The position numbers and the translations under genes are program-made. Positions 24,501 through 35,800 of a stretch of DNA of 64,000 nt are shown in pieces; position 1 is the stretch's first letter; each line of letters starts with the position of its first letter. Source of the DNA: Tetrastigma voinierianum (lineage: Eukaryota > Streptophyta > Magnoliopsida > Vitales > Vitaceae); contig JAEQBH010005283.1 in NCBI GenBank assembly GCA_016808115.1, positions 124,001 through 188,000 on the forward strand, given 5' to 3'. The notes below the pieces were generated by a model. The model ran no database searches. It saw only the letters and a list, made by a program, of their open reading frames with translations, and was not told the origin of the DNA.

Positions 24501-25739
24501 TACAAAGCCGTTTAGTCGCCAGGCCCGGGCCTTCGCATTGTTATGATGACCCAATCCCGCCGCACACTATAAGGAGGACATTCGCAGACATACCGATACG
24601 GATATGTGTCCGGAACCTTCTGCAACTGCCTACCGACCGGACCTGTGGCGAAAGGGGGTTTCACGTGTTATTAGTGTTATCGCATGTTTTTCTCAATTGC
24701 TACGGGTTTTGCAGCCATGTCACTATTCTAATACGGCGCTAAAGACGAAGTTTGAGCGCTCCTATTAAGGGACGCCGAGCTACTAACATTATAATGCTCG
24801 GCCGAACGGGCCAACTGGGAGATGGTGAGCCATCATTAAAGAAGCGTCGAAGTTAGCTGACGCCGAGTCGGAGCTTAAGGAATTGGCCGAGAGCGCCTGC
24901 CGAGGCTTAGAGACGAGGCATGCCATATGAGGCAGCGATGGCTAACCAGTGATCGATAGTCAGACATCCCAAGGCCGTATAGAGTCCTGACCCACCCCGG
25001 TTCAACGTGCCTTAGCGGTTGCCACAAAATGCCCGCAGGGCGAGTCCCAGCATGGAGTCACCGAGGAGGCGTGCCTGGCCCTGCGGTGAAGCCTCGCAAA
25101 AACAGGAAGAGAGAACGACTCTTCTGGGACGAGACTCTGTTTAGCTATGGAACTCAAAACCGGCAAGGATACTTTTGCCGCCTTCCGAAAGGTCGTTATT
25201 GATAGGAGACGACGGAGGTCGAGTTCGATGCCGCCGAAGGACACAATCGTCAATCATGGCTATGGTCGCTGCGGTGTTTACGCACAACATAAGCGCGGGA
25301 GCAAGCCCTCAGATTCCTGAACTAATGTCTGGATCCTTCAGCTCCGCTGACTCCGTAGTTCTTCACACCTCGTCGCCCCCAAAAATCTTCTACCATGTTC
25401 CTACTGGACCCCGTTGTTGTTAGCGGGAGGACCACGTGAGAATGTACCCCATCTCAGAACAAGAGGTTGACAACTTTTCCAATTGTGGATCCCCATCAAA
25501 ACAGACGCCGCCGAAAGGGTGGGTCTAAGTGCTTTGGTTTTATTCAGTGTTTTTATACCAAACAATCTGCTTTTCTTTCTTGCTTTGTTATTTTCGATTT
25601 GATATCATTTGTACACTCGCACTACACCGATTTCATCCGTTTTACTTTATCGTAATCTATTCGCGCGCATGCGATCAAGTCATCTATATAACACGATGGG
25701 TAATTTGTTATCATCTGATAAGCCGTCGAATTCGCCACC
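21531..25739. other. Tat internal region, pol not recognised
   Basis: GC-moderate, about 4.2 kb. Only one weak similarity was noted: a minus-strand block at about 22,960-23,165 with GSSTRSAG followed by SGGQWNEA. It might be the start of an RNase H, where Tat proteins have a DGSSTRSG-type motif, but the expected NNEAEYEA segment is not clean. Open frames of 60-110 codons occur on both strands without motifs. On the plus strand near 24,760-24,910 one frame is rich in Glu, Ala and Arg, which could be a coiled coil but is interrupted by stops. Confidence 0.35.
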
Positions 25740-26131
25740 CGTGACTTTCGGGACCACCGGCCACGTTATCTGCGCTTGCCAGCAGGTCGCTGAACCACAC
25801 CACCGGGATTGAATCGACCATTGGGACGTTATCTACGCCGGGTCGGCAGGTCACGAACTACGCCATCGACTTCTAATCGCACCAAATTAGATGTTATCTA
25901 TACCGGGTCAAGTGTGTCAAGGAACCGCGCTTACCCTGCTTAATCGACCAAACGGATGTTATCTGTCGAGTCGGCAGTACGTTGAATCATATTTCGCACC
26001 TGTGTTAAATCGACCAGCCGTGACGTTATTCAGGCTGGGTCACAGTCGCTGAACCGCCACCCGACTGAATCGACCGGGCCAGGCGTTATCTATGCCTGGG
26101 CTGCAGGTGTCGGCTGAACTACGCCGCACCG
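25740..26131. repeat. Six-copy ~65-bp tandem array in Tat element
   Basis: A GTTATC or GTTATT word recurs at about 25,765, 25,828, 25,893, 25,958, 26,024 and 26,084. Around it recur AATCGACC before and CGGGTCGGCAGGTC-like text after, followed by CTGAACC or variants. Spacing is 60-66 bp. Copies differ by indels. It lies between the gag tail and the unrecognised region. Tat/Ogre elements are known to carry tandem repeats, usually near the 3' end. Confidence 0.8.
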
Positions 26132-26749
26132 GGACATGGTTAGGTAGTTGATGGTCCATAAGGTGAGGGCACGACTTTCTGAAGTGTAGCCATGTCCCAC
26201 CCGTAACGGTATTTAGCGGGGTCTAGTACAGTCCTCCACTACCGAGAATTATTTGCCGAGTCACCAGCCTACTCGATGTAAAGGTGATATCCCCGACCGA
26301 TAGCTGGTGGTAGCTCCACTTGAACTCAAGAACCCCGCCACTTAATAGAGGGATGATCAACTGACTTATCATTTCAGTTAGTCAATAGATGATAAATCAC
26401 AGACCGCTCCTGGATGGATTATAACTTGCAAAACACCAAACCATATCGCATACACAACACGAGGCAACAGAGGTGATAATCCATGAAGGATAGGAAAGAT
26501 GATGGTACACAATCCCGCTGAACTACTTCAGATCTCCACTGGGCACTGGATGTTACTGGTTTCATCGAGGCCGCCGTAGCATTCGCTCACGGCCGACGGA
26601 TATCATTATCACGGCCCCCCAAGATAGTGCGATGGACGCCGACCTCAAATGGTTCAAAGATTCACTAGTCATTGGGAGCGATCGTCGCCTCGACGGCCTC
26701 TGGCATCACCTGAGGTGGCTCACCAATGTTTTCTTACTATAAATTTGAG

Positions 26750-27660
26750 GCCTGGCAATGGATTGGTCTCATGTAAGAGGTTGTCCCCGGCGGATAATCA
26801 CATCGTAGGGACTGGCTGCGCTGGTCCCGACCATCATAGGCTGGGGCCATTTGAAACGGAGGTCCCTAATGATGGGCGAGCCATTCAGAGCGATGTTGAG
26901 AGCGTTGAATCGGGGGATCTTTCTTTCTGGATCGCCTCGTCTAGGGTAATCTTTGATCTTTACCTTCACGTTTATTCGACGGGCCCTTAGCGCCGACTTG
27001 TTGCTCGGGTGGTGATCATGACCAAGCTACGAGGCGTCTTGATGTTATCTTCCAACAGAATTTATCTACCTGCCGGTATAATTCCTCCATAGCCTAACCC
27101 TGTCCAGGACAAAGATTGGAATAGGGTGGCTCGCCTTAAAGCTTCTTCCAAGCTTCAGAAGACCAAGATCTATATAGTAAACATCAATATGTCAACCGCT
27201 TGTCCGACTCTCGCACGTGAAGTCCCTGAGTGACCGTTTTCCCATTTAAGGATGGATTAGTCGATAATCCTTTTCGCCCGATCAGCAATTTATACTGGAG
27301 ATTTAACACGACCCACAATTCACCGAATGAATTACCGATCTCGCCTGGCTCAGAACCAGGCCAAGGCCTGGCCTCGAGAATGCGGCCGGTAAACACTTTA
27401 TTACCAGAAACCGCCGCCCCCACTGCTAAGGATCATCGCCATTAGTGTAACATACGATCGCACGCCCGAGGAGTCGCCTGCACATAGCTTAACGGCTGGA
27501 TGACAAATCCGCTGAGGAGGTTCGGGTAGTAGCCTTTAGACATGCTGGGCCCAAATGGAGGACAAAGATGTCGTAGGTCCCTGACCCGGGATAAAGTGGT
27601 CGCAGGCTGGAACGCCCAAATGGTATTGTTATAAATGTCGGCCGATTCGGGTGGCAATAT
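26750..27660 (-). pseudogene. Tat gag C-terminal part, broken
   Basis: Gag would form the particle. On the minus strand one reads MEELYRQVDKF (about 27,060), then a basic stretch with SNKREGK, then FNALNIALNGSPIIRD and LRFKWPQPM (about 26,830-26,905). This follows the Tat order of MEELYRRADKY, arginine-rich linker, YTPLN...ILMEIRD and LKWPxPM. The following CRFHRDHGHD zinc-binding segment appears lost, but IIRRGQPL at about 26,780 fits the LIRRGxL that normally comes after it. The left extent of gag is uncertain. A 113-codon plus-strand frame over the same bases is antisense. Confidence 0.6.
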
Positions 27661-28193
27661 GCCTGTGGCCCAACAACGCGGCTATCCCCGTGTCCTCTTT
27701 TCAGATCCGTCGCGCTCCGCCATAGCTTCTACTGATTGCGAGGGTCTCTTTCTCGACTGGGCTTGGGCTGTCGAGAGAGGAGTACCAGGAAGTGGAGAGT
27801 CACCCGGGCGAGAGCTTCGTGCCATCGCCAGACCACTTATGGCTCTGGCAGAAGCGTGCTCTTCCCCTTATTCGCACTCCGGCCGGGAGGCAGCACCGGT
27901 GCGACACCTCGGGGTTCACGGGTCTGCAGACTCCAAGCAGTCCCCGCAAGCTGGCCGTTTCTCCTGCGGTAAACGGCTCCACACGCTTCAGAGTTTGGCC
28001 ACCCGCCGGCCCCTTCTCTTCCTCGTTACCATCTCCGTGTGCCGCTGAGAAACCGGTCCTCTAATGTGGTTTCACTGGGTCATGGACATGGTGATATGGT
28101 CCGACTATCCGATGTGGTATGTTCTGAATGGCTAAGGCTTCCTAGAGATCTGGGAGGACTCACCAGAGCGGTGTACCGGCGCTCCGCGATTTG

Positions 28194-28917
28194 CTCCTCC
28201 AGACTCTTGTTTGGAGCAAAAGTTTCCACGCACTACTCATTATGGTCTCCTCGAATTTCGTAGTCAATGGATCGTCGGGGCATTCACCAGCTGACTGCAA
28301 TATGTAAAACAAACAAGAAGACTACGGTGGTATTCCGTCGCCCCTTCGATGGCAAAGTTAGCTTCTTGAAGACTGAGAGAGAAAACCGTAGTCTCAATAA
28401 AGAAATCCGAATTTCTTCGTGTGCAGATTCGCTTCTTTGAGGGAGATAGAGATCCAACATTCCTGAGAGCTTGATCTGATTTCTTCCCTACTTATAGGGT
28501 GCCATGACCTCTTAGCTCGGGAAAGGGTGACTTGTTCTTCTTTTTATGTAACCGCTTTCTTGATAGGGCCGCTGCTGAGAGTGCCTTCCTATTCTGTTGG
28601 AGGTGGAGAGACTGCTTCGTGGGAAAACTTATATTTATATTATGAAGGAATGGTTGGAAGTTTCGTTTGATGGAGTTACTGATCGGGAAAGGACGCATCC
28701 TAATAGACAAGGCATCCGGATTAACAAATGGAAGCATCCAAGACAGGTAATCCGGGATGGCAATGCTCTGGGAAGTATCCGAATGAGGTGTGCTCCTGGC
28801 GCCCGTGAGGATCGGATCGGGCTGCCCCGGGCTTCCAGCTGGCTCGGGCCCGGTCCCACGAGGGTTTCCTTGGCCGGTCTATTAGCTAATGGAACTAGCC
28901 CGCCCATTGTGTCCACA
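28194..28917 (-). repeat. Tat 5' LTR
   Basis: Minus-strand start TGTGGACACAATGGGC at 28,917. Aligns with 20,888-21,514 in the same order. The inner edge near 28,194 is approximate. A GCGCCGGTACACCGC-like word just inside (28,160-28,187 on the minus strand) could be a decayed PBS of the TGGCGCCGTCTGTGG type seen in Tat elements, but the match is poor. Confidence 0.7.
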
Positions 28918-29367
28918 CTTCCCGCCAGAATATAATCTTTCTTGGGTTTTAGGTCAATTTGGGATGGAGAGGATAAATTCGTAACTCACTATCTCATATG
29001 AAATGTGGGAGAATTGGCTATTGCTTGGAATGATTTTGTTTCATCCTGTCTCACCTTATCATGCCCATTCATCATCTGAGACTATGGTTACTTAACCTGG
29101 GATGGCTCAATCTATGAGATCTCCTTAGTGTAATATACTGACTCCTCGCCTATCGAGGGAAAAAGAAACCTCGAAAGGAAAAAGTAAGGACAAAGATGAA
29201 CGCTAGGAACCACTCACCTCGTCATTATCATAATTGTTTGCTTATTCCCTCTCTTAACCCAATTCATCGACAAATTAACTCGAGTCCCTTATCATTTTCT
29301 AAACAAGGTAGTTCTATTCCTAAAAGGTAAAGAATATGTGAGGTTCCTGCGGATTTGTCATCTCCGC
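28918..29367. other. Short interval between Tat and Athila elements
   Basis: About 450 bp with no gene or repeat recognised. Confidence 0.5.
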
Positions 29368-30514
29368 TGATGAGCAATCTAAACACTCATCTTACACTCG
29401 CCTGCTCGTCATTTTCACATTTATTTATAATAATGGTATAGTTTTTGTGGGCTAAATCCCGATTTCCTCGCGGTTCGTGATTACAAAATTCATCGAGTAG
29501 CAAAGAAACAGGCTTGGAAGCAATTTGAAACAAGGAGGAAACAAGGGAGTTGGACTGTCACCGCCGCGACGCCACCACGTCGCGACGTCACCATGTCAAG
29601 CACGTCGCGACGTCACCACGTCGCGAATCGCCACCACGCCGCCACGCCGCACGAAAAATCGCCTCACATTAAAAGCACATTAGGTTCAAACCAGGGAGGG
29701 AGACGTACTGAATGAGTACGATTTCGAGAGCAAGAGTGACACCGACTTTGGAGGAAGTGTCTAATTGTAATCATATTTTCATTTTTCGTATATTTTCTGA
29801 TTCTAGAATGTTTTCCTTATTAAACACTTTTATATTTCTTCCATTATGTTCTAGATCCTTTCTAGGGTTACATCAAACCCTCAATGATATGGATTATGAT
29901 CATCTGTGATTAACTAACAATATCAACTCACTTATACCTGTATTTAAATTTATATGATTAATGTTCGTCAAAGACAGTATTTAAATCGGTGACTGGGATC
30001 CCAGATTCGGCAGATGAGGGTATCTCATGATCCTGCAGAGTAGCCCTGCTTCGATCTCGCCAAGGAGATAATCTGGTTCGGCTGCAGGCTCAGTGGGTAG
30101 AACATTTAAGCATTTCTTTGGTCAATGAAATGAGATAGAGATATACTGATTCTCTATTTAGAGATAAAGGATATACCGAGAGAGGATATCCCGTGAGGGC
30201 AAGATCACCCTCATCATAGGCAAGATTATAAATGAGATTTAGTAACAATCTCTTGGGAAAACAACTATCAATTGCATGTGGGGAGATAGGAACCCTAGGC
30301 TTTACAACAACACTTGAATTAAATCAACAGCTAAGGTTTTTATATAATCAGGCCCTTCAAAGTCATCCCCGATACTGTTCGAAAAGTGTAGTAACCTCAA
30401 TAATTTACTCCTCTCGTGGATCGGTTATCCGTATCATGGCACACTATATTATTGGGCTACGCTGCACTCGGCGCGACTTAGGCATTCATTTTATAATCAA
30501 GCTTTCTACCGTCA
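29368..30514 (+). repeat. Athila-1 5' LTR
   Basis: Begins TGATGAGCAATC and ends CTTTCTACCGTCA. Aligns with 39,580-40,759. Shared landmarks are CTCGTCATTTTCAC, CCATGTCAAGCACG, GAACATTTAAGCATTTCT, GAGAGGATATCCCGTGA and GGCTTTACAACAACACT. The GTCGCGACG-rich block lies at about 29,560-29,655. Confidence 0.87.
29560..29655 (+). repeat. CGTCGCGACG array in Athila-1 5' LTR
   Basis: In about 95 bp the palindromic word GTCGCGAC or close variants (CCGCGACG, GTCGCGAA) occur five times, separated by CACCA or TCACCATGTCAAGCA spacers. The equivalent block in the 3' LTR is at about 39,763-39,880, less regular. Confidence 0.8.
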
Positions 30515-30518
30515 TTTT

Positions 30519-30537
30519 TCATGTCATTGTCAGGAGT
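30519..30537 (+). other. Candidate Athila-1 primer binding site
   Basis: TCATGTCATTGTCAGGAGTTG lies just after the LTR end. It corresponds in position and partly in sequence to the Athila tRNA-Asp-type TGGCGCCGTTGCCGGGGATTG. Several substitutions make this weak by itself; the element in the last part of the window has a much better copy. Confidence 0.5.
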
Positions 30538-31187
30538 TGTTTAAATTGACATGGTAGAAGAGCATTATTGTATATTATTCTCGAATTTCTTTTTCTTTTA
30601 CTTTGTTATTTTTTTTTTACAAGTGCGGTAACTGCTTGTTAGTTTGTGTTATCATAAAGATTGTGTTTCAAATGAAAGTACATGCAGCAAAACCGAATTA
30701 ATCAACACTTGTGTGATCCCGAAATGTAGTTGACTTCGCACGTATCAAGCAAATGAGAAATGAAAATAACAAGTAGAACTCATTAGTCAGTGGAAACACT
30801 TAATAAACAGATTTTGTTGAACAAACTGCAACCAGAGTAGCGTAAGAAATAAGAACTGCTACTGTGCCATTTATACAAACTGCATTCCATCCTTACATGC
30901 TATTAGGATTTAGTCTGTTTACCACCACCGCTGTTCAGACAAATGATCGACCTACGCTAATCAGCTGCAACACTGACTAAAGTCTGGCCACAAAGATAGC
31001 GCCAGGACATAGGCTGTTCCATGGATACCCCATGAGAACCCGAACACGCATTCGACTAACTTCCCTCGGTCACGATACCATCAAATACAATATCACTCAA
31101 GAAGCTCTAAGATTACGCTATTCTAATTCTCACTGTGATGAAATAAACATCGGCAACTAGTCAAATAAATTTGCACTCCATTACTAC
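30538..31187 (+). other. Athila-1 leader and start of gag, unreadable
   Basis: No coding motif was recognised between the PBS and the first readable gag segment. A T-rich run lies at about 30,610-30,620. Confidence 0.45.
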
Positions 31188-32200
31188 ATGGAACGAATTA
31201 GCGCCAAAAGTTTCACCAAGTTCTTTCCGCATCTTCAAGATTGCACAACCTCAGGCAAGAGATCAATACATTTTGGCCAATTGGGGAGGGGAGAACCCGC
31301 GAGGCACGATGTGTTCCATGAACTATTAGCGGTTGTCCTCACCACCGACCAACCGTATGGATGCAAGTCCACACCTTCTAAGAAATGGTCCGAGAAATAC
31401 AACCCCGAACAATGATAGATGCCTCGTACCGAGATCATTGATGAAGAAAACCACTGTGATCAAAGGTGATGATATTGGAAGATGTCGCAACCACTAATCA
31501 AGGGCCTAGAGAAGTGGCTACACCAAGAAACGACTATGGGTGGCACGCACAATGAAGTCCTCAACAACTGCAACCGATGTGGCTCAACCGCGACTAAACA
31601 AACAATGCGTGAAGCAGGAACACATGCCATATAGGACCACTTCATGGGAGTCGTGGTGAATGTGAGACAAAGATAGCGCAGAATGTCGGGCCAAGAACCC
31701 GCAATGGGATGCCCAAAGACGACGAGGTTTAATCGTAATCAATCACAGCAGCAGAATCGTGATAAAATAATCAATGTAATCGACCGGGACAAGATGGCGA
31801 ACAATCGAAACCGGGGACCAAAACAACTAAGGTATGGATGGCGAACAATCGTAACAATACGCAACGAATCAGCGAAGAACCACCCCCCGAAAAGAAGTCG
31901 GATTTCTGTAGCAAGCTCAGCACGATGTTAGAATCCTCCAGATCCAGTGAATGGTGACTAAAGCCAACAGGTGTTGTTAAACAAAACCCGCGAACAATCA
32001 AGACGCCTAAGGAGTTTGAGGCACAACGGGCCAAAATGGCGTGCTTACTATGAAGTGGCAAATCTGTTTTCCGGCCGATAACTGCATGGGAACTGCAGCA
32101 CAGCATTCGAACGAACATCGTTAAAGGCCACGCCTGGAAGTGGATAGAATTGAACTACAAGGTAACTCTACTCTGTAGAGCAAGTAGAGATCAGAGGAGA
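31188..32200 (+). pseudogene. Athila-1 gag, broken
   Basis: Particle protein remnant. The segment FTKFFPHLQDC at about 31,207 matches the LxKFFPxSKT block of Athila gag. It is followed by GQLGRGEPARHD and, after HELL, pieces consistent with the YEAWERFKELLRRCPHHG and VxTFYNGL region read in shifting frames. A basic, asparagine- and glutamine-rich tail appears at about 31,690-31,930. A CCHC knuckle is not clear. Stops at several places. Confidence 0.6.
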
Positions 32201-32559
32201 TCACACAAACAATTGGTAAAGATTATATGTACAAAGAATTAAACACAGGAGAAACAACACAGAGACCCCCAGTGAAGCAAAGGCCAACATACCATCCCTT
32301 ACCCATAAACGCCTCAAGAAACATAAACTCGGACAAGCAATTCACGGTTCATGGATGTTTTCAAACAGAGATAAAGATCCTGACGGTCGCATGCTTCCAG
32401 AGCAACGCCCAGTTATGTAAAGCTCATGAAAGACATTTTGTCTCGTAAGAGAAGATGAAGGGGCACTTCGAGATCTAGAAACTAACTGTAAACGTACACA
32501 TCCTTCGAGGAAGCTACCATGATAAGCCTGAAGGACTCAGCAGTGGCTTGCACTATCCT

Positions 32560-32940
32560 ATATAATTGAAATGCGATTTTTGGAAAGATTACTGCGGTGA
32601 TTCGGGTGCCAAAGATAATCTTATGCCTCAATAACTTAAGTTAGTTGGGATGAGATATCACCACTGATAAATACCAAGAACTCAGGCACGTATCTTTTGA
32701 AGCAACTCGAGAGGATAATAGAAGATGTCTAGTAAATGTCACAAGCTGGATTTTTTCCGCAATAGATTAATGTTTGCATACATGGAGGAAGATAAAGAAA
32801 TACCTCATTATCTTTGGAAGGATCTTTCTAGCAACCTGGCAAAGAATGACGATGAGGGCTGAACTAAACTAAGAGTATGTAAGAAGAAGAAGTAAAATTC
32901 AATGTATTCGAGGCAAGGAGAATTTTGGTATGAGTACAGG
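32560..32940 (+). pseudogene. Athila-1 aspartic protease, broken
   Basis: The protease would cut the polyprotein. CGDSGAKDNLMP at about 32,592-32,627 corresponds to the family CDLGAxINLMP active site, with the Asp-Leu pair altered to Gly-Asp-Ser. MEEDKEIP at about 32,781-32,804 matches the conserved MEEDxExPIILGRPFL stretch, whose second part is degraded to HYLWKDLSSN. Upstream, PPVKQRPTYHPLP at about 32,262-32,300 fits the linker preceding this protease. The frame changes between the two motif blocks. Confidence 0.75.
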
Positions 32941-33109
32941 TTAATGATTTGATATAGAGGCTATAGTGTTCAGCCAAAGTGGTCTCACGACTTTCGATCG
33001 CCTAGTGGTAAATGCATCTGAGAACCCTGAGTGACTTATAAAGGTAAGAATGCTAAGTGGATGACTTTGGGCACAGGTGAGAATGGTATCATCAACGTTA
33101 GCGGCGGGC

Positions 33110-34600
33110 TAAATCACTTGCCCATCAATCGAAAGAACCACCCAAGATGGAATTAAAACCACTGAATAGGTTTGAAGTGATGTATTACCGGGGTAGAACT
33201 GACGCATCTCAGAATTATCCATCATCCTCCGAATCAATGGGGAGGAAGATAGTTACCTGGTGGTTCTTCGCGAATACAAACAAAGACTCCTGATGGTCTC
33301 TGAAGGTCGACCTATGCGGATCCGCCTTCTACGTATATGACCGTATTTTATTAGAAGATGGCTCACAAGCCCTCAAGAGAAGGCAGAGGAGGTTGAACCG
33401 GCTAGTCGAAGGAGGGTGTTCGGAAGAAGTTCTAAAACATTACACTCGGTGATTTATCCCATTGCATACGCACGGGTAAGCCCTGTCAGTACAAAGAAGG
33501 TGATAATCGTTATCAAGACTGAAACAATATCTTACCGCCATTCAGAACAAAGAACGGTGAGAATTTACTGACTATAGAAAGTCGAACAGCGCTCACTCCT
33601 GAAAAGACTACTTTCCACCGCCATTTCTAGATCGATGCCCGATCGACAGTCTGGGTATGAATATTATCGCTGACGGATATCCCCAAGCGTTAAACCTCAA
33701 ATTATGTCACCAAGATCGAGAAGACAACATTCACTCGCCCCTATGGTACATTCGCGGCCGATGCCCGACTATGTAATGCTCCCGTACTTTCGTCATGCAT
33801 ATTATTATACTTCGACATGGTAGAAAAGACTATCGAGATTTTCATGGACGATTTCTAGTTGGAAATTCATTTTGACAATTGTCTAGCAAATTTGAGAACT
33901 CCGACTGCTAGTGAGATGTGAAGAGACCAATTTAGTAATTAATGGGGAAAAAGTGCCAGCCTCATGTGACAAGAGGGTATTGTCCTTGACACTCCGGACC
34001 GCCAGCAGGGATGAGGTGGTAGGTGGCTAAGATTGGAAGCAACCGGTAGTTACCTCCACCTTCTTCGTGAAAGGAAACTAAGTTTTCAGCCATGTCGATT
34101 CTATAGTTGCTTATCAAGGATTTCTCGCGTATCATAAACCATTGTCCAATTTGCTAGTCCGGGGATCCCCTTCACTCGGGACCCCAATGCGCATAATGCT
34201 TTTACCGTATTGAAAGATAAGTCGATCTCACTTCCTCCGACAGGGCCCGCATCGTCTTTTCCATTCAGCTTATGTGTGATGCAAGTTTACTATGCCATCA
34301 GCGCATTAGCGTAAACGAGAGAAATCCTTCGTGTGATTTACTATGCAAGTGCAGGATCTTGAATGACGCTCAACCTGACGTTATGTTACCATCGAAAGAA
34401 ACTATCGCGAATGGTTTCGCCGATAAATCTCGTGCCATATTTGATCGCAACAAAGTCGTGGTGCAGACCGATCATTCGCCATTAAGTACTTGATGACCAA
34501 GAAAGACGCAAAACCCCGGGCGATTCTGGTCCTTCCGCCAAGAAGAGTTCGAATGAAATCGCGGATGCAGTTATAATCAGAAAATTCCCATATGCACCAC
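33110..34600 (+). pseudogene. Athila-1 RT and RNase H, broken
   Basis: Visible in order: PPKMELKPL (about 33,146), RRQRRLNRL (about 33,379-33,405), a DYRKSNSA block (about 33,568-33,591), and MVEKTIEIFMDDF (33,818-33,856), which is the Athila catalytic box FMDDF with both aspartates kept. Then FDNCLANLR (about 33,868-33,895), EGIVLD (about 33,972), a degraded FLGHAGFYRRFIKDFS block at 34,083-34,130, and LCVMQVYYA near 34,268 in place of LMCDASDYA (RNase H). YLMTKKDAKPRAI at about 34,487-34,527 matches the end of RNase H, in mixed frames. Confidence 0.85.
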
Positions 34601-34829
34601 CTCAAGGGACCGGAAGGGGCCGAGATGATGTGTTCCAAGAATGACGAATTTCCAGATCGAGAAACTTTTGCTATTAAGGGACAGTAGAGAGGCCTCCCTG
34701 TTTGCGTATTATGTGAACTATTTGCGGCCAAGGGGTGATCTCCCCAGTTTAACTATCAAAAGAAGAAGCAGGTTTTTCGCACACCTTTAAACACTGCTTA
34801 TTTGGGAAGAGCCACTGGAAGGTGAGACA

Positions 34830-35800
34830 CCGTGCCGATCAGTGAGTCAGAGATGTGCCCAAGATGAAATGCATAGTATTCTGACCCATTGTCACACTCT
34901 AACAGGCGGGTGGGACACTTGTGGCCGTGAGAACGCTGTACAAGGCTCCCACAATATATCGTTCCTTTCCTATTTAGGCGTCTTCACCTTCAATTCTGCT
35001 TCACTTGCGACAATGTCAACGAACGGGAACATCTTGCAGTGCTGACAGAGCCACCAGCGCATCCCATCTCGAGGTGTAGTTGTTTGATTTTATGGGACTA
35101 CTACGGGACCATTTCGCATCATACAACAACTTTTCATTTTACGCAGTGAGATTATGTCTCAAAGTGGGTGGAAGTAATTCCTACACGCGACAATGATGCC
35201 AAGGTGTGGCTCAATTTCATGAAGAATATAGTAATTGCGACGTTTTGGAATCCTCGGATGCTAATCACGCATAATGGTACTCATTTCTCGCACAAGGTAA
35301 TCTGATGCTAAGGTAGCCGCAGCACAGTACGCCATCGTATGTTTCCTGGGAGATTACCGAGCACCTCAACCCAGCAAGTAGAGGTATCCACCTGTAAATC
35401 AAGTACATATTCTCGAGAAAACCGGCTGGGTCGCCTGTGAAAGATCGTCTAAAAAGGGACGATGCGCTCAAGAAGGCTGTCGCACCGCATTTAAAAGTTC
35501 CGCTGGGCATACCGTTTCGTAATTTGCAAAGTGGTAAAGCTCGCTATCTTCAGCGGAATTGAGCATCGAGCTAATATTGACTACCGACAACTAAACATGG
35601 ACAAGCATTAGCCAGAAACGATTACTTCCAACTTCAGCGAGCTAGATGAGTTCGAAACGGGCGATATGAAAACGCCTTATCTATAGCGGAAAGACTAAAG
35701 CTTCTGGCACCCACAACACATCACTAGAAAGAGTTTCACAATTCTGACAGTCAGCGTCCTTCTTCTATTCAGTAGCTCTCGACAAAAGCTTTTCTCCCAG
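34830..35800 (+). pseudogene. Athila-1 integrase, broken
   Basis: The zinc-binding part has AQDEMHSILTHCHTLTGG at about 34,855-34,908 and CQRTG near 35,013. In the core, LFDFMG (about 35,081) keeps the first acidic residue. At the second acidic position the text is ITHNGTHF (about 35,263-35,286) where the family has ISDGGTHF, so that aspartate is lost. QQVEVST (about 35,376) keeps the third, a glutamate. C-terminal pieces are HRANIDYRQLNMD (about 35,563-35,601), LDEFETGDMK (about 35,641) and QKLKSPTWSP (about 35,800). The frame shifts repeatedly. Confidence 0.82.

Larger units (their letters stand above)
20888..28917 (-). mobile_element. Ty3/Gypsy Tat-lineage LTR retrotransposon, degraded
   Basis: About 8 kb. 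The two ends align: 20,888-21,514 with about 28,194-28,917. On the minus strand both LTRs start TGTGG(G/A) and share an ATGGGC word just inside. A purine tract lies before the 3' LTR. A gag tail of Tat type is readable on the minus strand at about 26.75-27.6 kb. A convincing RT or integrase could not be read in the remaining 5 kb, so the element may be non-autonomous or too decayed. Flanking duplications were not resolved. Confidence 0.7.

Noticed and set aside
27635..28048. 137-codon plus-strand frame and its overlapping frames
   Set aside because: Lies in the Tat element between the LTR and the gag tail on the opposite strand; GC-rich text keeps several frames open at once.
29670..29700. 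GGTTCAAACC word considered as a tRNA B box
   Set aside because: No matching A box, anticodon arm or acceptor stem nearby; it lies within an LTR.
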